Assembly: GCF_900116415.1 (NCBI RefSeq)
Contig: NZ_FPAP01000001.1
Location: 310,001-374,000, forward strand
Direction of reading: 5' to 3'
Length of the DNA: 64,000 nt
Source of the DNA: Chryseobacterium formosense
GTDB lineage: Bacteria > Bacteroidota > Bacteroidia > Flavobacteriales > Weeksellaceae
A program made the position numbers and the translations under genes. The notes under the pieces were generated by a model, which worked only from the letters and a program-made list of their open reading frames with translations, was not told the DNA's origin and made no database searches. This document shows, piece by piece, positions 18,118 through 26,320 of the stretch. Each line of letters starts with the position of its first letter. Positions within the stretch are counted from its first letter, which is position 1.

Positions 18118-18120
18118 AAT

Positions 18121-18582
18121 TTATTTTGTGTTAAGGGTTTCTAAAGCGTCTAAAATTCCGTCTGCACCAGGATTGATGGCTGTTGGTGACAAATAGCTCC
18201 ATTCGATGATTCCATCTTTGTTGATGACAAACAAAGCGCGTTTACATTCACCTTCTTCCTCATCATAAACACCATATTTTTTAGTAATTTCTCCTTTAGC
18301 TTCAAAGTCTGCGAGTAAAGGGAAGTGTAAATTTCTGGATTGTGCAAATGCCAGATGACACCATTTGCTGTCCACAGAAATTCCGAAAATCTCTGCATCG
18401 TATTTCTTAAAAAACTTCAAAGTTTCATTATACAAAGCCATTTGGTCGCTGCAAACCGGACTCCAGTCGGCGGGATAAAAAGCGAGAATGACATTTTTTC
18501 CTTTGAATTCTGAGAGTGTAATTTTCTGGTCTGGCGTTGCATACAAAGTGAAATCTGGGGCAACATCATTTTTCTGTAACAT
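18121..18582 (-). CDS. Peroxiredoxin (AhpC/TSA, BCP/AhpE-like)
   Basis: A 153-aa thioredoxin-fold peroxidase. The peroxidatic cysteine is Cys44 in YPADWSPVCSDQM, where the canonical PxxxT/SxxC appears as P-ADW-S-PV-C. Cys75 (SKWCH) or Cys112 (GECKR) could act as resolving cysteine. It reduces hydroperoxides in the cytoplasm. Start at 18582, 4 bp after the DUF1275 gene. The neighbouring thioredoxin-fold protein may be its reductant, an inference from adjacency. Confidence 0.92.
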   Translation of the reverse strand: MLQKNDVAPDFTLYATPDQKITLSEFKGKNVILAFYPADWSPVCSDQMALYNETLKFFKKYDAEIFGISVDSKWCHLAFAQSRNLHFPLLADFEAKGEITKKYGVYDEEEGECKRALFVINKDGIIEWSYLSPTAINPGADGILDALETLNTK

Positions 18583-18586
18583 AATA

Positions 18587-19288
18587 TTAGTTTTTAGTGT
18601 TAATTTTTGAAATCAATATCCCGCAAATCATTAGTAATAATGCAGGAATCATTAAAGTCCATTTTCCAAAATAATCGAGTAGGAAAGGAGCGATAAACGC
18701 ACCGGATAAAAATCCTATCCACAAAAGCAAAAGATGAACGGCGTTGGATTTATACTCTTCTTTTTCATCTTTATCTTTGGTCATATTCAGCATTGCGGTA
18801 TTTCTTGCCAAACTGTTCAAAGTTCCTGTCACGAAATCCGTATTTACTTTTTGGTTTCCAACAGAAGTCACAATCGTGTTCATCATTCCCATTGAAAATC
18901 CGACGACTGCAATGGATAACAGATTATTGATATCATAAAAATAATCAATAATTGAATAGAAAATGACAATTCCGGAAACAAGATAAAAAGTTAATATTTG
19001 GTTTTTAATCCGCTTCCATAATGAAAGGCAGGTTCCGGCATAAATTCCTATTAGAAAACAACTTATGACTGTAATTGATGTAATAATGATTCCATATTTT
19101 CCTGTTGAAAGTGCCGCTCCCAGTGAAGTTGTATTTCCACTCATAAAAGAGACATAAGTTTTCCACTGAATCAATCCTGTTGCATCGATGTAGCCTGCAA
19201 TCAGTGCTAAAAATATCGCCAATCTCTCTTGCATCTTAATCGAATCAGATGAAATGGTGGGGTTTGTTTTGATGACAGAATTATCCAT
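18587..19288 (-). CDS. YoaK/DUF1275-family membrane protein
   Basis: A 233-aa polytopic membrane protein with about six hydrophobic segments. LALIAGYIDATGLIQWKTYVSFMSGNTTSLG and NTIVTSVGNQKVNTDFVTGTLNSLA are the DUF1275 signatures. The function of this family is not established. It lies between the bicupin gene (25 bp) and the peroxiredoxin gene (4 bp) in the same operon, which suggests a stress-linked role. Confidence 0.9.
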   Translation of the reverse strand: MDNSVIKTNPTISSDSIKMQERLAIFLALIAGYIDATGLIQWKTYVSFMSGNTTSLGAALSTGKYGIIITSITVISCFLIGIYAGTCLSLWKRIKNQILTFYLVSGIVIFYSIIDYFYDINNLLSIAVVGFSMGMMNTIVTSVGNQKVNTDFVTGTLNSLARNTAMLNMTKDKDEKEEYKSNAVHLLLLWIGFLSGAFIAPFLLDYFGKWTLMIPALLLMICGILISKINTKN

Positions 19289-19313
19289 TCTTCAGAGAGA
19301 TTGAGTTATAATT

Positions 19314-20360
19314 TTATTTCTTAGGCTGAATAAAAACTTTCTCAGCCGGGAATTTTTCGATTTCGCCATCTTTCAAACCAAAATTAGTAATGACAACATC
19401 TTTTGGATTTCCCGCCAGCCACTCGCTCAAATCAATCGATTCATATTTTCCGCTGTTGAAGCCAATCAGAATTCTGCAAACGGTATCGCCTGTATTTTTG
19501 ATGTAATGTCCGGCTCCCATTGGAACATAACCAACATCTCCTGCACTGAACTGCTCTGTAACACAAGTGGATTCTGCCAAGAAAACCGACATTTCGGCCT
19601 GTCCTGAAATAAAATATTGCCATTCGTCCGCATTCGGATGCCAGTGCATTTCTCTCAGCGCGCCCGGCTGCAATTCCAAAATAGAACCCGAAATTGTACT
19701 GCTGATAGGGAATTCTTTACTCGTTACCAATCTTTGCAAACCTCCGCCTGGAACAATTCTTGGCTGTTGAGAATGCAAAGGATAACGGTGAAAACTTGTC
19801 AGTTCGATATCAGATTCATTCGGGCGAGCTTCAGCAATGAAAGACATCTCGTCAGGAACAATTCCCGCTGCGAAGTAGGCTTCTTTTTGAGGTAAAGCAG
19901 CGACTTCTTCTAAAGTTAAATTTAAATTCTGAGCGACAATTTCAGGTGGTACAGACGAAACGAAATCAGTTACGCTGAATGTATGGTCTTCCGAAAAATT
20001 ACCGTTATCAAAAATCAAAATAAAATGACATTCCTCCGTTCCTGTCGCCTGAATCGAGTGACCGTAACCTTTTGGAAAATACCAAACATCACCAGGTTCA
20101 AAATTATCAGTATAACTGTGTCCATCGGGATGAATAATCGTGGTACGAACCGTTCCCGAAATCACATAAGCCCATTCCGCCGCGTTGGCGTGCCAGTGTA
20201 ACTCTCGCATACTTCCCGGTTGCAGTCTCATCGAAACTCCTGCAATGCCTAAAGAAGCAGGGAAATCTTTTACAGATGCACCTCTTGTCGTTCCACCGTC
20301 ATTGGTTCTTGGTTCTTTTTTCTCAAGTTCGTATTTGAAACTTAATGATGCAGTATTCAT
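19314..20360 (-). CDS. Bicupin, oxalate decarboxylase family
   Basis: A 348-aa protein with two cupin domains. The first has HWHANAAEW and the later GYGHSI; the second has MHWHPNADEW and GAGHYI. Each keeps the HxHxxxxE...H manganese ligands. The lid region after the first cupin reads SEDHT, which keeps the glutamate position of the decarboxylase SENST loop, so decarboxylase rather than oxidase activity is favoured. No signal peptide. First gene of a four-gene operon whose promoter (20406-20474) has the LytTR-type repeat. The decarboxylase could help acid or oxidative stress, by inference. Confidence 0.9.
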   Translation of the reverse strand: MNTASLSFKYELEKKEPRTNDGGTTRGASVKDFPASLGIAGVSMRLQPGSMRELHWHANAAEWAYVISGTVRTTIIHPDGHSYTDNFEPGDVWYFPKGYGHSIQATGTEECHFILIFDNGNFSEDHTFSVTDFVSSVPPEIVAQNLNLTLEEVAALPQKEAYFAAGIVPDEMSFIAEARPNESDIELTSFHRYPLHSQQPRIVPGGGLQRLVTSKEFPISSTISGSILELQPGALREMHWHPNADEWQYFISGQAEMSVFLAESTCVTEQFSAGDVGYVPMGAGHYIKNTGDTVCRILIGFNSGKYESIDLSEWLAGNPKDVVITNFGLKDGEIEKFPAEKVFIQPKK

Positions 20361-20405
20361 AATGATAAGTTTTTTTGATTAATAATAGTTTGTCTTTATT
20401 TCTAC

Positions 20406-20474
20406 TGTAAAGCTACTTCGGAATCATACGGTTTTGAAGTGGTTTTCGATGAATGGGCAAAATGAGTCGGTGGG
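20406..20474 (-). promoter_or_regulatory. LytTR-type promoter P1 (bicupin operon)
   Basis: Read on the minus strand: CACCGACTCATTTTG, then CCCATTCATCGAA, so CACCGA and CATCGA recur with a 21-bp period. Exactly 32 nt later comes CTTTACA (20406-20412) within TAGCTTTACA, a -7-like box. The start codon is 45 nt on. The same layout is found at 22758 and 27590. Confidence 0.7.
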
Positions 20475-20592
20475 AATTTGAAAGAAGTAGTTGGTCTCTT
20501 AAGAGTATAGAGAATAGACTAAAGATAAAAGACTTTCGATTCGAATTCTATTAATTAGAAGAATTTTAATTACGTTTATTTAACAAATAAAA

Positions 20593-20622
20593 AATCCTTC
20601 ACAATTTGGATTGGGAAGGATT
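20593..20622 (-). terminator. Terminator of the quinone oxidoreductase operon
   Basis: AATCCTTC (20593-20600) pairs with GAAGGATT (20615-20622). On the minus strand the stem is followed by TTTTTT-like sequence. Confidence 0.7.
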
Positions 20623-20659
20623 AAAATTAGGTTTGGATTTTAATTACTTATATATTGCT

Positions 20660-21628
20660 TTATCTCACAAGAATAATCTTTCCTGTATGTGAACCGTCTT
20701 CAAGCAATCGGTGCGCTTCCGCAGCTTCCGAAAAAGGAAATGTTTTAAAAATAACCGGTTTGAACTTCTTTGATTCAATTAAAGGCCAGACATTCTTTTG
20801 GATTTCTTTGGCCAATTGTTTTTTGAATTCATATTCACGGCTTCTCAAGGTACTTCCTGTGACGGTCAGGCGTTTGGTCATCACTTTCCAAATATCTAAA
20901 TCGACACGACTGCCGCTTACCGCATTGATGTGAACCAATCTGCCTTCAGGCTTTAGAATGTTGATATTTTTGGCCAAATAATCACCGCCAATCATATCGA
21001 GAATGACATCGACACCTTCGTTTTGTAATTCAGTTTCAAAATTTTGGGTTTTATAATTGATGTAAGAATCTGCGCCGAGTTCAAGACAATTCTGACCTTT
21101 TTCATCAGAACCAACAGTGACAATTACTTGTGAACCCAAAGCGTGCGCAATCTGAATTCCCGTGATTCCAATCCCGCTGTTTCCACCGTGAATTAAAAAG
21201 GCTTCTCCCGCTTTTAATTTGCCTCTCTGAAAAACATTAGACCAAACCGTAAAAACCGTTTCCGGTAAACTCGCCGCCTCAGCAAAACTTAAATCTCCCG
21301 GAATGGGTAAACATTGACCTTCTCTCACAGCAACATATTCTGCGTAACCGCCGCCTGCAAGAAGTGCACAAACTCTTTCTCCAACGGTGAAATCTACAAC
21401 ATCAGGTCCACATTTTACAATAGTTCCTGCAACTTCCAATCCTGGAATGTCTGCAACAACACCTTCAGGAGCAGGATAATTACCTTCACGCTGGAATACA
21501 TCCGGACGGTTGATTCCCGCGGCTTTCACTTCGATTAAGACTTCGTCTCCGGATATTTCAGGAGTTGGGTAATCCTGTAATTTCAACACTTCAGGAGCAC
21601 CATATTTTGTGATAACTATTGCTTTCAT
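20660..21628 (-). CDS. NAD(P)H-quinone oxidoreductase, PIG3/QOR type (MDR superfamily)
   Basis: A 322-aa zinc-free medium-chain reductase. MKAIVITKYGAPEVLKLQDYP, AAGINRPDVFQREGNYPAP and IPGLEVAGTIV are the PIG3-type N-terminal domain. HGGNSGIGITGIQIAHALGSQVIVTVGSDEK is the NADPH Rossmann loop. The family reduces quinones by one electron or alkenals by two. Last gene of the operon starting at 22708; 27 bp separate it from the lipocalin-like gene, and a terminator follows. Confidence 0.93.
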   Translation of the reverse strand: MKAIVITKYGAPEVLKLQDYPTPEISGDEVLIEVKAAGINRPDVFQREGNYPAPEGVVADIPGLEVAGTIVKCGPDVVDFTVGERVCALLAGGGYAEYVAVREGQCLPIPGDLSFAEAASLPETVFTVWSNVFQRGKLKAGEAFLIHGGNSGIGITGIQIAHALGSQVIVTVGSDEKGQNCLELGADSYINYKTQNFETELQNEGVDVILDMIGGDYLAKNINILKPEGRLVHINAVSGSRVDLDIWKVMTKRLTVTGSTLRSREYEFKKQLAKEIQKNVWPLIESKKFKPVIFKTFPFSEAAEAHRLLEDGSHTGKIILVR

Positions 21629-21655
21629 TTTTTTAATTTTAATATCAGACTAATT

Positions 21656-22099
21656 TCAAACTCTTTTCCAGGTCAGTTTGTGAGTCACCAATTGGGAATT
21701 GCTGGTGAATGGTTTCTCACTTTCAAGGTGCAGAAAACCATCTTTAAAGATAACGATTCTATTCTGCATTTGCCCCGTCCAGTTGGGAAAAAGCGAGATG
21801 TACATCGTGTGGCTCACCAACTGTTTTTCCTCATCCGTTTTGAATGGTCCTGAATACGCAAGATAGGTCGAGCCTTCCTGTGTATATTCTTCAGGAGTGG
21901 CATTGGTCCAATGTTCCTGATGAAAGTTTTCCCGGTGCGTATCCATAATTTGTGCCGACATATAACCGTCAGGATTGTAAATAATCAGTCCTTTCGGATT
22001 GTCGCCCATCGGATGCGTGATTTCTCCGCCGTTTACAGGAACTTCGATAAGTTCTACTAAAGTCCAAGTTCCTAATAGTTTTTCAAAAAGTGTTTCCAT
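21656..22099 (-). CDS. Lipocalin-like domain protein
   Basis: A 147-aa protein starting with LLGTWTLVELIEVPVNGGE and containing NPKGLIIYNPDGYMSAQIM, YLAYSGPF and GQMQNRIVIFKDGFLHLES, which match the lipocalin-like 5 family (PF13924 type). No signal peptide. Members often accompany SDR and reductase genes, but no activity is established. Middle gene of the three-gene operon from promoter P2. Confidence 0.85.
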   Translation of the reverse strand: METLFEKLLGTWTLVELIEVPVNGGEITHPMGDNPKGLIIYNPDGYMSAQIMDTHRENFHQEHWTNATPEEYTQEGSTYLAYSGPFKTDEEKQLVSHTMYISLFPNWTGQMQNRIVIFKDGFLHLESEKPFTSNSQLVTHKLTWKRV

Positions 22100-22150
22100 A
22101 ACTTTAAAATAAAATGAGCGTACCGAAATACGCCCATTATGTTTTTTGAA

Positions 22151-22708
22151 TTAGAAAGGTTGATTGTATTTTCCGGTCAACGCTTTGTTTTCTATACTTT
22201 TTGCAAAGTTGGGCGTTTCTTCGTGGTTGTGGGCATCAGAAGCGGCTTGTCTGGAAGCGGCTGCATCAGCAAGATTCACGTTGTGTTCTTTCAGATATTC
22301 GAACATTTCGGGAGTGGCTGTTGCGTGAATTTCGTTAGTGTACAAAGTCGTGTTGTCATCAATTTTTGTGGCTTTCAGTTCCCATAAAACCTGAACTTTG
22401 GTACGGCCGCCTTTAGTGATGGAATCTGAGATAGATAACATTCTGCAGTAATCCGGACGGTGCTCTACCGCTACATAATGCTGAACCATCAAAGCATCTC
22501 CGATAGTTTCTACGTTCAAAGAAACCGGTTTGCCGTCAAAAGTGGTAGAAATAGCCGCTCCGATGTGCTGCGTTGAGCATCTTTGATATTCTGCATCAGG
22601 AAGATTTAATAACCAATCTGCGATGTTAACTTTTTCGATTGGGGCATTAATAATCGCTGTAACTGTAGAGTGAGACAATGCGTTTTCTGGTGTTTGTAGA
22701 ATTTCCAT
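22151..22708 (-). CDS. SRPBCC-like/uncharacterised protein
   Basis: A 185-aa cytoplasmic protein. STVTAIINAPIEKVNIADWLLNLPDAEYQRCS resembles the start of SRPBCC hydrophobic-ligand-binding folds, and RTKVQVLWELKATKIDDNTTLYTNEIHATATPEMFEYLKEHN fits the later strands. I cannot name a function. It is the first gene of an operon with a lipocalin-like protein and a quinone reductase, transcribed from a promoter of the LytTR-type architecture. Confidence 0.7.
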   Translation of the reverse strand: MEILQTPENALSHSTVTAIINAPIEKVNIADWLLNLPDAEYQRCSTQHIGAAISTTFDGKPVSLNVETIGDALMVQHYVAVEHRPDYCRMLSISDSITKGGRTKVQVLWELKATKIDDNTTLYTNEIHATATPEMFEYLKEHNVNLADAAASRQAASDAHNHEETPNFAKSIENKALTGKYNQPF

Positions 22709-22757
22709 AATGTTTTAATTTTAAGTGTTTAAATTATTTATTTGATTAATTTGATAG

Positions 22758-22828
22758 TGTAAAGCTACTATCCAATGATTTCAAAATCAATTGAGATTCG
22801 ATGAACAGGCAGAAAGTGTCGTTTGAAA
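22758..22828 (-). promoter_or_regulatory. LytTR-type promoter P2 (SRPBCC/lipocalin/QOR operon)
   Basis: On the minus strand AAACGACACTTTCTGCC then GTTCATCGAA gives CGA half-sites with a 21-bp period. After exactly 32 nt comes TAGCTTTACA (CTTTACA at 22758-22764). The start codon is 49 nt downstream. The TGCC and TTCATCGAA blocks match P1. Confidence 0.7.
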
Positions 22829-22840
22829 TTTGAAATAGAA

Positions 22841-23209
22841 AGTTGTTTCGTTACAAAACCCTCGATTTGCGACCTATGTAAAAGTTGTTTTGTTTCCCGC
22901 AGACCGTTGGAGACTTCCGCCAAAGTTGTTTGGTTACAAAACACTTGATTTGTGACCAAAGTAAAAGTCATTTGGTTACAAAACTGTCGTTTTGAGACTT
23001 CCGCCAAAGTTGTGCAGGTTGCAAAACGGTAGTCGTGAGCAATGGTAAAGTTGTTTTGCTTTAAACAAGCTGGTTTGGAGAAAAACAAAATGTGTTTTAA
23101 TTTAAACAATTTGTTTTGAGGAAAAACAAATTGAGTTTTAGTTTAAACGGATTGTTTAAAGAAAATACAAGTTGTGTTTTCGTCTAAATGGGTTGTTTGA
23201 AAAAGCATT
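22841..23209. repeat. Degenerate 40-42 bp tandem repeat array, about nine units
   Basis: Unit starts at 22841, 22883, 22924, 22966, 23008, 23049, 23089, 23130 and 23171. Units begin AGTTGTTT and most contain GGTTACAAAAC or TTTAAAC, then a G/T-rich half, then GTAAA, CGCCAA or AACAA. Unit lengths of 40-42 are not a multiple of three, so coding is unlikely. Divergence grows toward the right. It fills the space between the ABM protein gene and promoter P2. Confidence 0.85.
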
Positions 23210-23218
23210 AAAATAAAA

Positions 23219-23250
23219 AAATCCATCCCTGTTTTGTTTGAGACGGATTT
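23219..23250 (-). terminator. Terminator after the ABM-domain membrane protein gene
   Basis: AAATCCATC (23219-23227) pairs with GACGGATTT (23242-23250) with one mismatch. On the minus strand it runs into TTTTTT. Confidence 0.7.
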
Positions 23251-23269
23251 TATATAAAATCGAAAATTC

Positions 23270-23821
23270 TTATTTATAAAGCCACTTCCTAATCAGCTTC
23301 GTATAATTCGGCATCACCACATAAATCACCAGAAAAACCAGACATCCTGAACTGACCAATGTATCAAAGTATCGACTGGCAGGAATATTTATTAATCGTA
23401 AGGAGGGCAATAACAGCAATTGCATCAACAAGGATAAAGGATAAATAGCAGACCAGGTCGCTAAATATTGTTTCCAACGAACCGGAACTTTGTTGTCTGT
23501 TTTTTCACCGTAAAAAAGAAAATCGAGACCGGATTTGATTTCGTAATTGTCTTCTTTTGTGAATAACGGATGCGCCTTGTCTATCAATTTTCTTCTGGTA
23601 TCAGATTCCATCCAGTTTCGGAGATTTTCAATCGTATCAAAACGAATGATGACGGTGTAAACAAACGTCAGATTCGAAATCGGGCGAACGATTTGCCAGT
23701 CGATAAAACCTTTTGCACTCTTGGAAACCAGAAGAATTTCGTCCAGCCATTTTTCATATTCAGCCTGTTTTCCGTCGAGAACGTGATGGGTAATGACTAC
23801 GGATGCGCCTTGGGTTTCCAT
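23270..23821 (-). CDS. Antibiotic-biosynthesis-monooxygenase (ABM) domain membrane protein
   Basis: A 183-aa protein. Residues about 5-100 form a ferredoxin-like ABM domain (VVITHHVLDGKQAEYEKWLDEI, GFIDWQIVRP, YTVIIRFDTIENLRNWMESDTR). The C-terminal part has two hydrophobic segments (YPLSLLMQLLLLPSL and YFDTLVSSGCLVFLVIYVV). Such ABM-plus-membrane-anchor proteins are common but uncharacterised. It lies 23 bp after the hybrid kinase gene on the same strand, so they are probably cotranscribed, and a terminator follows. Confidence 0.8.
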   Translation of the reverse strand: METQGASVVITHHVLDGKQAEYEKWLDEILLVSKSAKGFIDWQIVRPISNLTFVYTVIIRFDTIENLRNWMESDTRRKLIDKAHPLFTKEDNYEIKSGLDFLFYGEKTDNKVPVRWKQYLATWSAIYPLSLLMQLLLLPSLRLINIPASRYFDTLVSSGCLVFLVIYVVMPNYTKLIRKWLYK

Positions 23822-23844
23822 AATGAAATTGGTTTTTAATTTAT

Positions 23845-26058
23845 TTAATTATCGATGGTTTGCATAAATAATTTAGCTTCGGAAAAAGATTTCAGCAAAA
23901 TATCTTTTACCTTTTCCAAAGCTGTTTTTGATGCCGGATTTTCTTCGGTTGTTAATTCTAAAATATCTAAATTTTTCTCTAATAGAGGAAGTAAACCCAT
24001 TATCGCAACACTCGATTTCAAATCGTGGGCTCTTAATTTCAGCAATCTAAAATCTTTATTTTCGTAAGCCAGTTTCAGTTCCTGCAAATGAGTCGGGACA
24101 TTATCTAAAAACTGTTGCGTTACGGTTCTCTCAAAATCTTTGTCGCCATTGCTGATAGATTTCAAATAACTAAGGTCGATGAACTCGTAATTATAAGTGA
24201 TTTCTTCAGTTTTTGCTTCGGTTTTTTCGTTTTCTTTTAATCCGAAATTGGAGATTAATTTGAATAACTCTTCCTCTGTAATAGGTTTAGAAATGTATTC
24301 GTTCATTCCACGGCTCATACATCTTTCGCGTTCGCCGGCCAAAGCGTGTGCGGTCATTGCGATGATGGGCGTGTTCAGTTTAAGTTCTTCACGGATGGTC
24401 TGCGTGGCAACGTAACCGTCCATTTGTGGCATTTGGATGTCCATTAAAACCAAATCACAGTCATTGTTTCTGAGAAATTCTACCGCTTCCAGGCCGTTGT
24501 TTGCGGTATCAAAATCGATGTTCCATTGTGAGAGAAGATGTTTCATCAGACTTTGGTTGATAGCGTTGTCATCCACGATTAATACTCTCAAAGGCGCATT
24601 TGTTTTATCTTTAAAATAATCGGTATCAATTTTAGGAATTACATTCAGCTGTTCTTTCGCAATTGTATAAGGAATGTAAAAATGAAAAGTCGTGCCTTTT
24701 CCCTGTTCACTGATGACTTCGATATCGCCGTTCTGCAAATGAATCAGGCTTTTCACAATCGATAAACCGAGTCCGGTTCCACCATAATTTCGGGTTGTCG
24801 AATCTTCGCCCTGATTGAATCTTTCAAAGACTTCAATGAGTTTTTCTTTATCAATTCCGATTCCGGTATCAGAAACTTTAAAGCCGACAATGACTTCGTT
24901 TTCGGTCTGCTGTTTATTGTAAATTTCGATGTTAATGTTTCCCTGATGTGTAAATTTTATTGCATTTCCGATGAGGTTGACAAGAATCTGAGTCAGTCTC
25001 GTGGCGTCGCCATTCAAAGTATCTGGAATCGAAGTATCGATTTTGCTGGAAATGGTTAAGCCTTTTTCTTTCGCCCGTTCTACAAAAAATGTTTCTACAG
25101 AATTCACCAATCCATTGATGCTGAATATACCTTTGGTAATACGCATCATACCGGCTTCGATTTTTGATAAATCGAGAATATCATTAACAATTGCCATCAG
25201 ATTCTCTCCTGAGCGCTGAATAGAAGAAACAAATTCTTTCGAAGTTTCGTCCAAAGGTCTTTTCTGTAAAAGGTTGGTAAAGCCTAAAATTCCGCTCAAA
25301 GGCGTTCTAATTTCGTGGCTCATATTGGCGAGGAAATTTTCTTTGGTCTGCGCGGCAACTGATGCTTTTTTCTCCGCAACATCCAATTCCTGAATCAACA
25401 ATCTCTGACGTTTGAACTGACGAAGAATGTGATAACCGACAATAGAACCGCTTAAAATCAAAAGAATCAATAGGGAAATATCATACAATCTCGCTTTTTG
25501 TCCCATCTCCTCGGTCTCTTTGCTGAGGTCAACCATATGAAGTTTTCGGCTTTCGTAGATTTTTGCAGTGATTGAAGTGATTTCGTTAGAAATTTTTCTC
25601 GCTCTTGGATTGGCAATGGAAGTGTTGTCGTCCATATTTCCAAGGGTATGATAACGGAGCAGTAATTTGTCTTTCGTCGTCTTCTTTTCCATTGCAAGAA
25701 CGCTCAGTCTTTGTATCCACTTTTCTTCCACATCGTCTGAGTTGTCTTTGGAAAGTGAATCGAGGAAGTTTTCTATCTGACTGATTTTTTGGTCGATGCC
25801 TTCGAGGTGAGTGGTGTCGTTGGTGGCAATGGAAGCTCTGATTCTGCTTTCTACGCCGAGAATATCACGGTCGATTTCACGCAAATGATTGCTGGAACGC
25901 AACTCGTTCAGAAGTCGGTTGTTATTTTGGATGAGCTCTTTGGTATTTTTAGCCGAATTGATTTGAACCGCTATCAACAGGAGAGAACCCGCAATAAATG
26001 TGAGGATAATAAAATAACTGAACCGTCTGTTTCCCATTACTGAGGATATTTTTTTCAT
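23845..26058 (-). CDS. Hybrid sensor histidine kinase with receiver and Hpt domains
   Basis: A 737-aa inner-membrane kinase. TM1 about 14-33, a helical extracytoplasmic sensor of about 160 residues (CHASE3-like by appearance), TM2 about 193-210. Next a HisKA domain with phospho-acceptor His248 in NFLANMSHEIRTPLSG, HATPase_c (NLIGNAIKFT, DTGIGI, GGTGLGL), a receiver with Asp540 in LVLMDIQMPQMDG and Lys591, and a C-terminal Hpt domain with His678 (RAHDLKSS). This is a full phosphorelay in one chain. The nearest response regulator is the LytTR protein upstream, its likely output by proximity. Confidence 0.95.
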   Translation of the reverse strand: MKKISSVMGNRRFSYFIILTFIAGSLLLIAVQINSAKNTKELIQNNNRLLNELRSSNHLREIDRDILGVESRIRASIATNDTTHLEGIDQKISQIENFLDSLSKDNSDDVEEKWIQRLSVLAMEKKTTKDKLLLRYHTLGNMDDNTSIANPRARKISNEITSITAKIYESRKLHMVDLSKETEEMGQKARLYDISLLILLILSGSIVGYHILRQFKRQRLLIQELDVAEKKASVAAQTKENFLANMSHEIRTPLSGILGFTNLLQKRPLDETSKEFVSSIQRSGENLMAIVNDILDLSKIEAGMMRITKGIFSINGLVNSVETFFVERAKEKGLTISSKIDTSIPDTLNGDATRLTQILVNLIGNAIKFTHQGNINIEIYNKQQTENEVIVGFKVSDTGIGIDKEKLIEVFERFNQGEDSTTRNYGGTGLGLSIVKSLIHLQNGDIEVISEQGKGTTFHFYIPYTIAKEQLNVIPKIDTDYFKDKTNAPLRVLIVDDNAINQSLMKHLLSQWNIDFDTANNGLEAVEFLRNNDCDLVLMDIQMPQMDGYVATQTIREELKLNTPIIAMTAHALAGERERCMSRGMNEYISKPITEEELFKLISNFGLKENEKTEAKTEEITYNYEFIDLSYLKSISNGDKDFERTVTQQFLDNVPTHLQELKLAYENKDFRLLKLRAHDLKSSVAIMGLLPLLEKNLDILELTTEENPASKTALEKVKDILLKSFSEAKLFMQTIDN

Positions 26059-26146
26059 AAGTGTCTGTACTTATTTTGAATTGATGAAAACCACTTTGCA
26101 ATTGATAAAAAAACCACCCCGTCAAAAATTCTTTGAATTTTCGCCA

Positions 26147-26163
26147 CCCCTCCAGAGGAGGGG
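26147..26163. repeat. Short GC-rich hairpin next to element copy 2
   Basis: CCCCTCC (26147-26153), AGA, GGAGGGG (26157-26163), then AATTTTT. It is preceded by ACCACCCCGTC and a second palindrome AAAATTCTTTGAATTTT. The motif has the look of dispersed hairpins common in Bacteroidota spacers. Only one copy is in this window. Confidence 0.5.
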
Positions 26164-26198
26164 AATTTTTACGCTCTGATTAGAACGTTGAATCTGTC

Positions 26199-26303
26199 GC
26201 AGCCCGACTTGAGCGGAAATCCTTTTTTGCTTGTTCTCAAGTTCTATTTAATCTGAAATCGTGTGCAAAAAAGATTGGGAGCGGAAGGCGGATTAAGCTG
26301 CCC
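26199..26303 (-). repeat. Dispersed intergenic element with conserved ends and variable stem (copy 2)
   Basis: Reverse orientation relative to 17375-17494. The left end CGCAGCCCGACTTGAG and right end GGAAGGCGGATTAAGCTGCC match the ends of copy 1. The inner arms again end in CTTTTTTG/CAAAAAAG but the central sequence is different. It occupies the gap between the LytTR and kinase genes. Confidence 0.75.
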
Positions 26304-26320
26304 AAATCACTCACAAATAA

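Noticed and set aside
22768..23109. 113-codon minus-strand reading frame inside the tandem repeat array
   Set aside because: The frame arises from repeated DNA with 40-42 bp units, shows no family-like sequence, and the units are not in phase with codons.
22841..23209. CRISPR array
   Set aside because: Units are contiguous and degenerate, with no constant repeat alternating with unique spacers, and no cas genes nearby.
25789..26043. Plus-strand frame opposite the kinase sensor domain
   Set aside because: Antisense shadow of a well-supported kinase gene; no independent signal.
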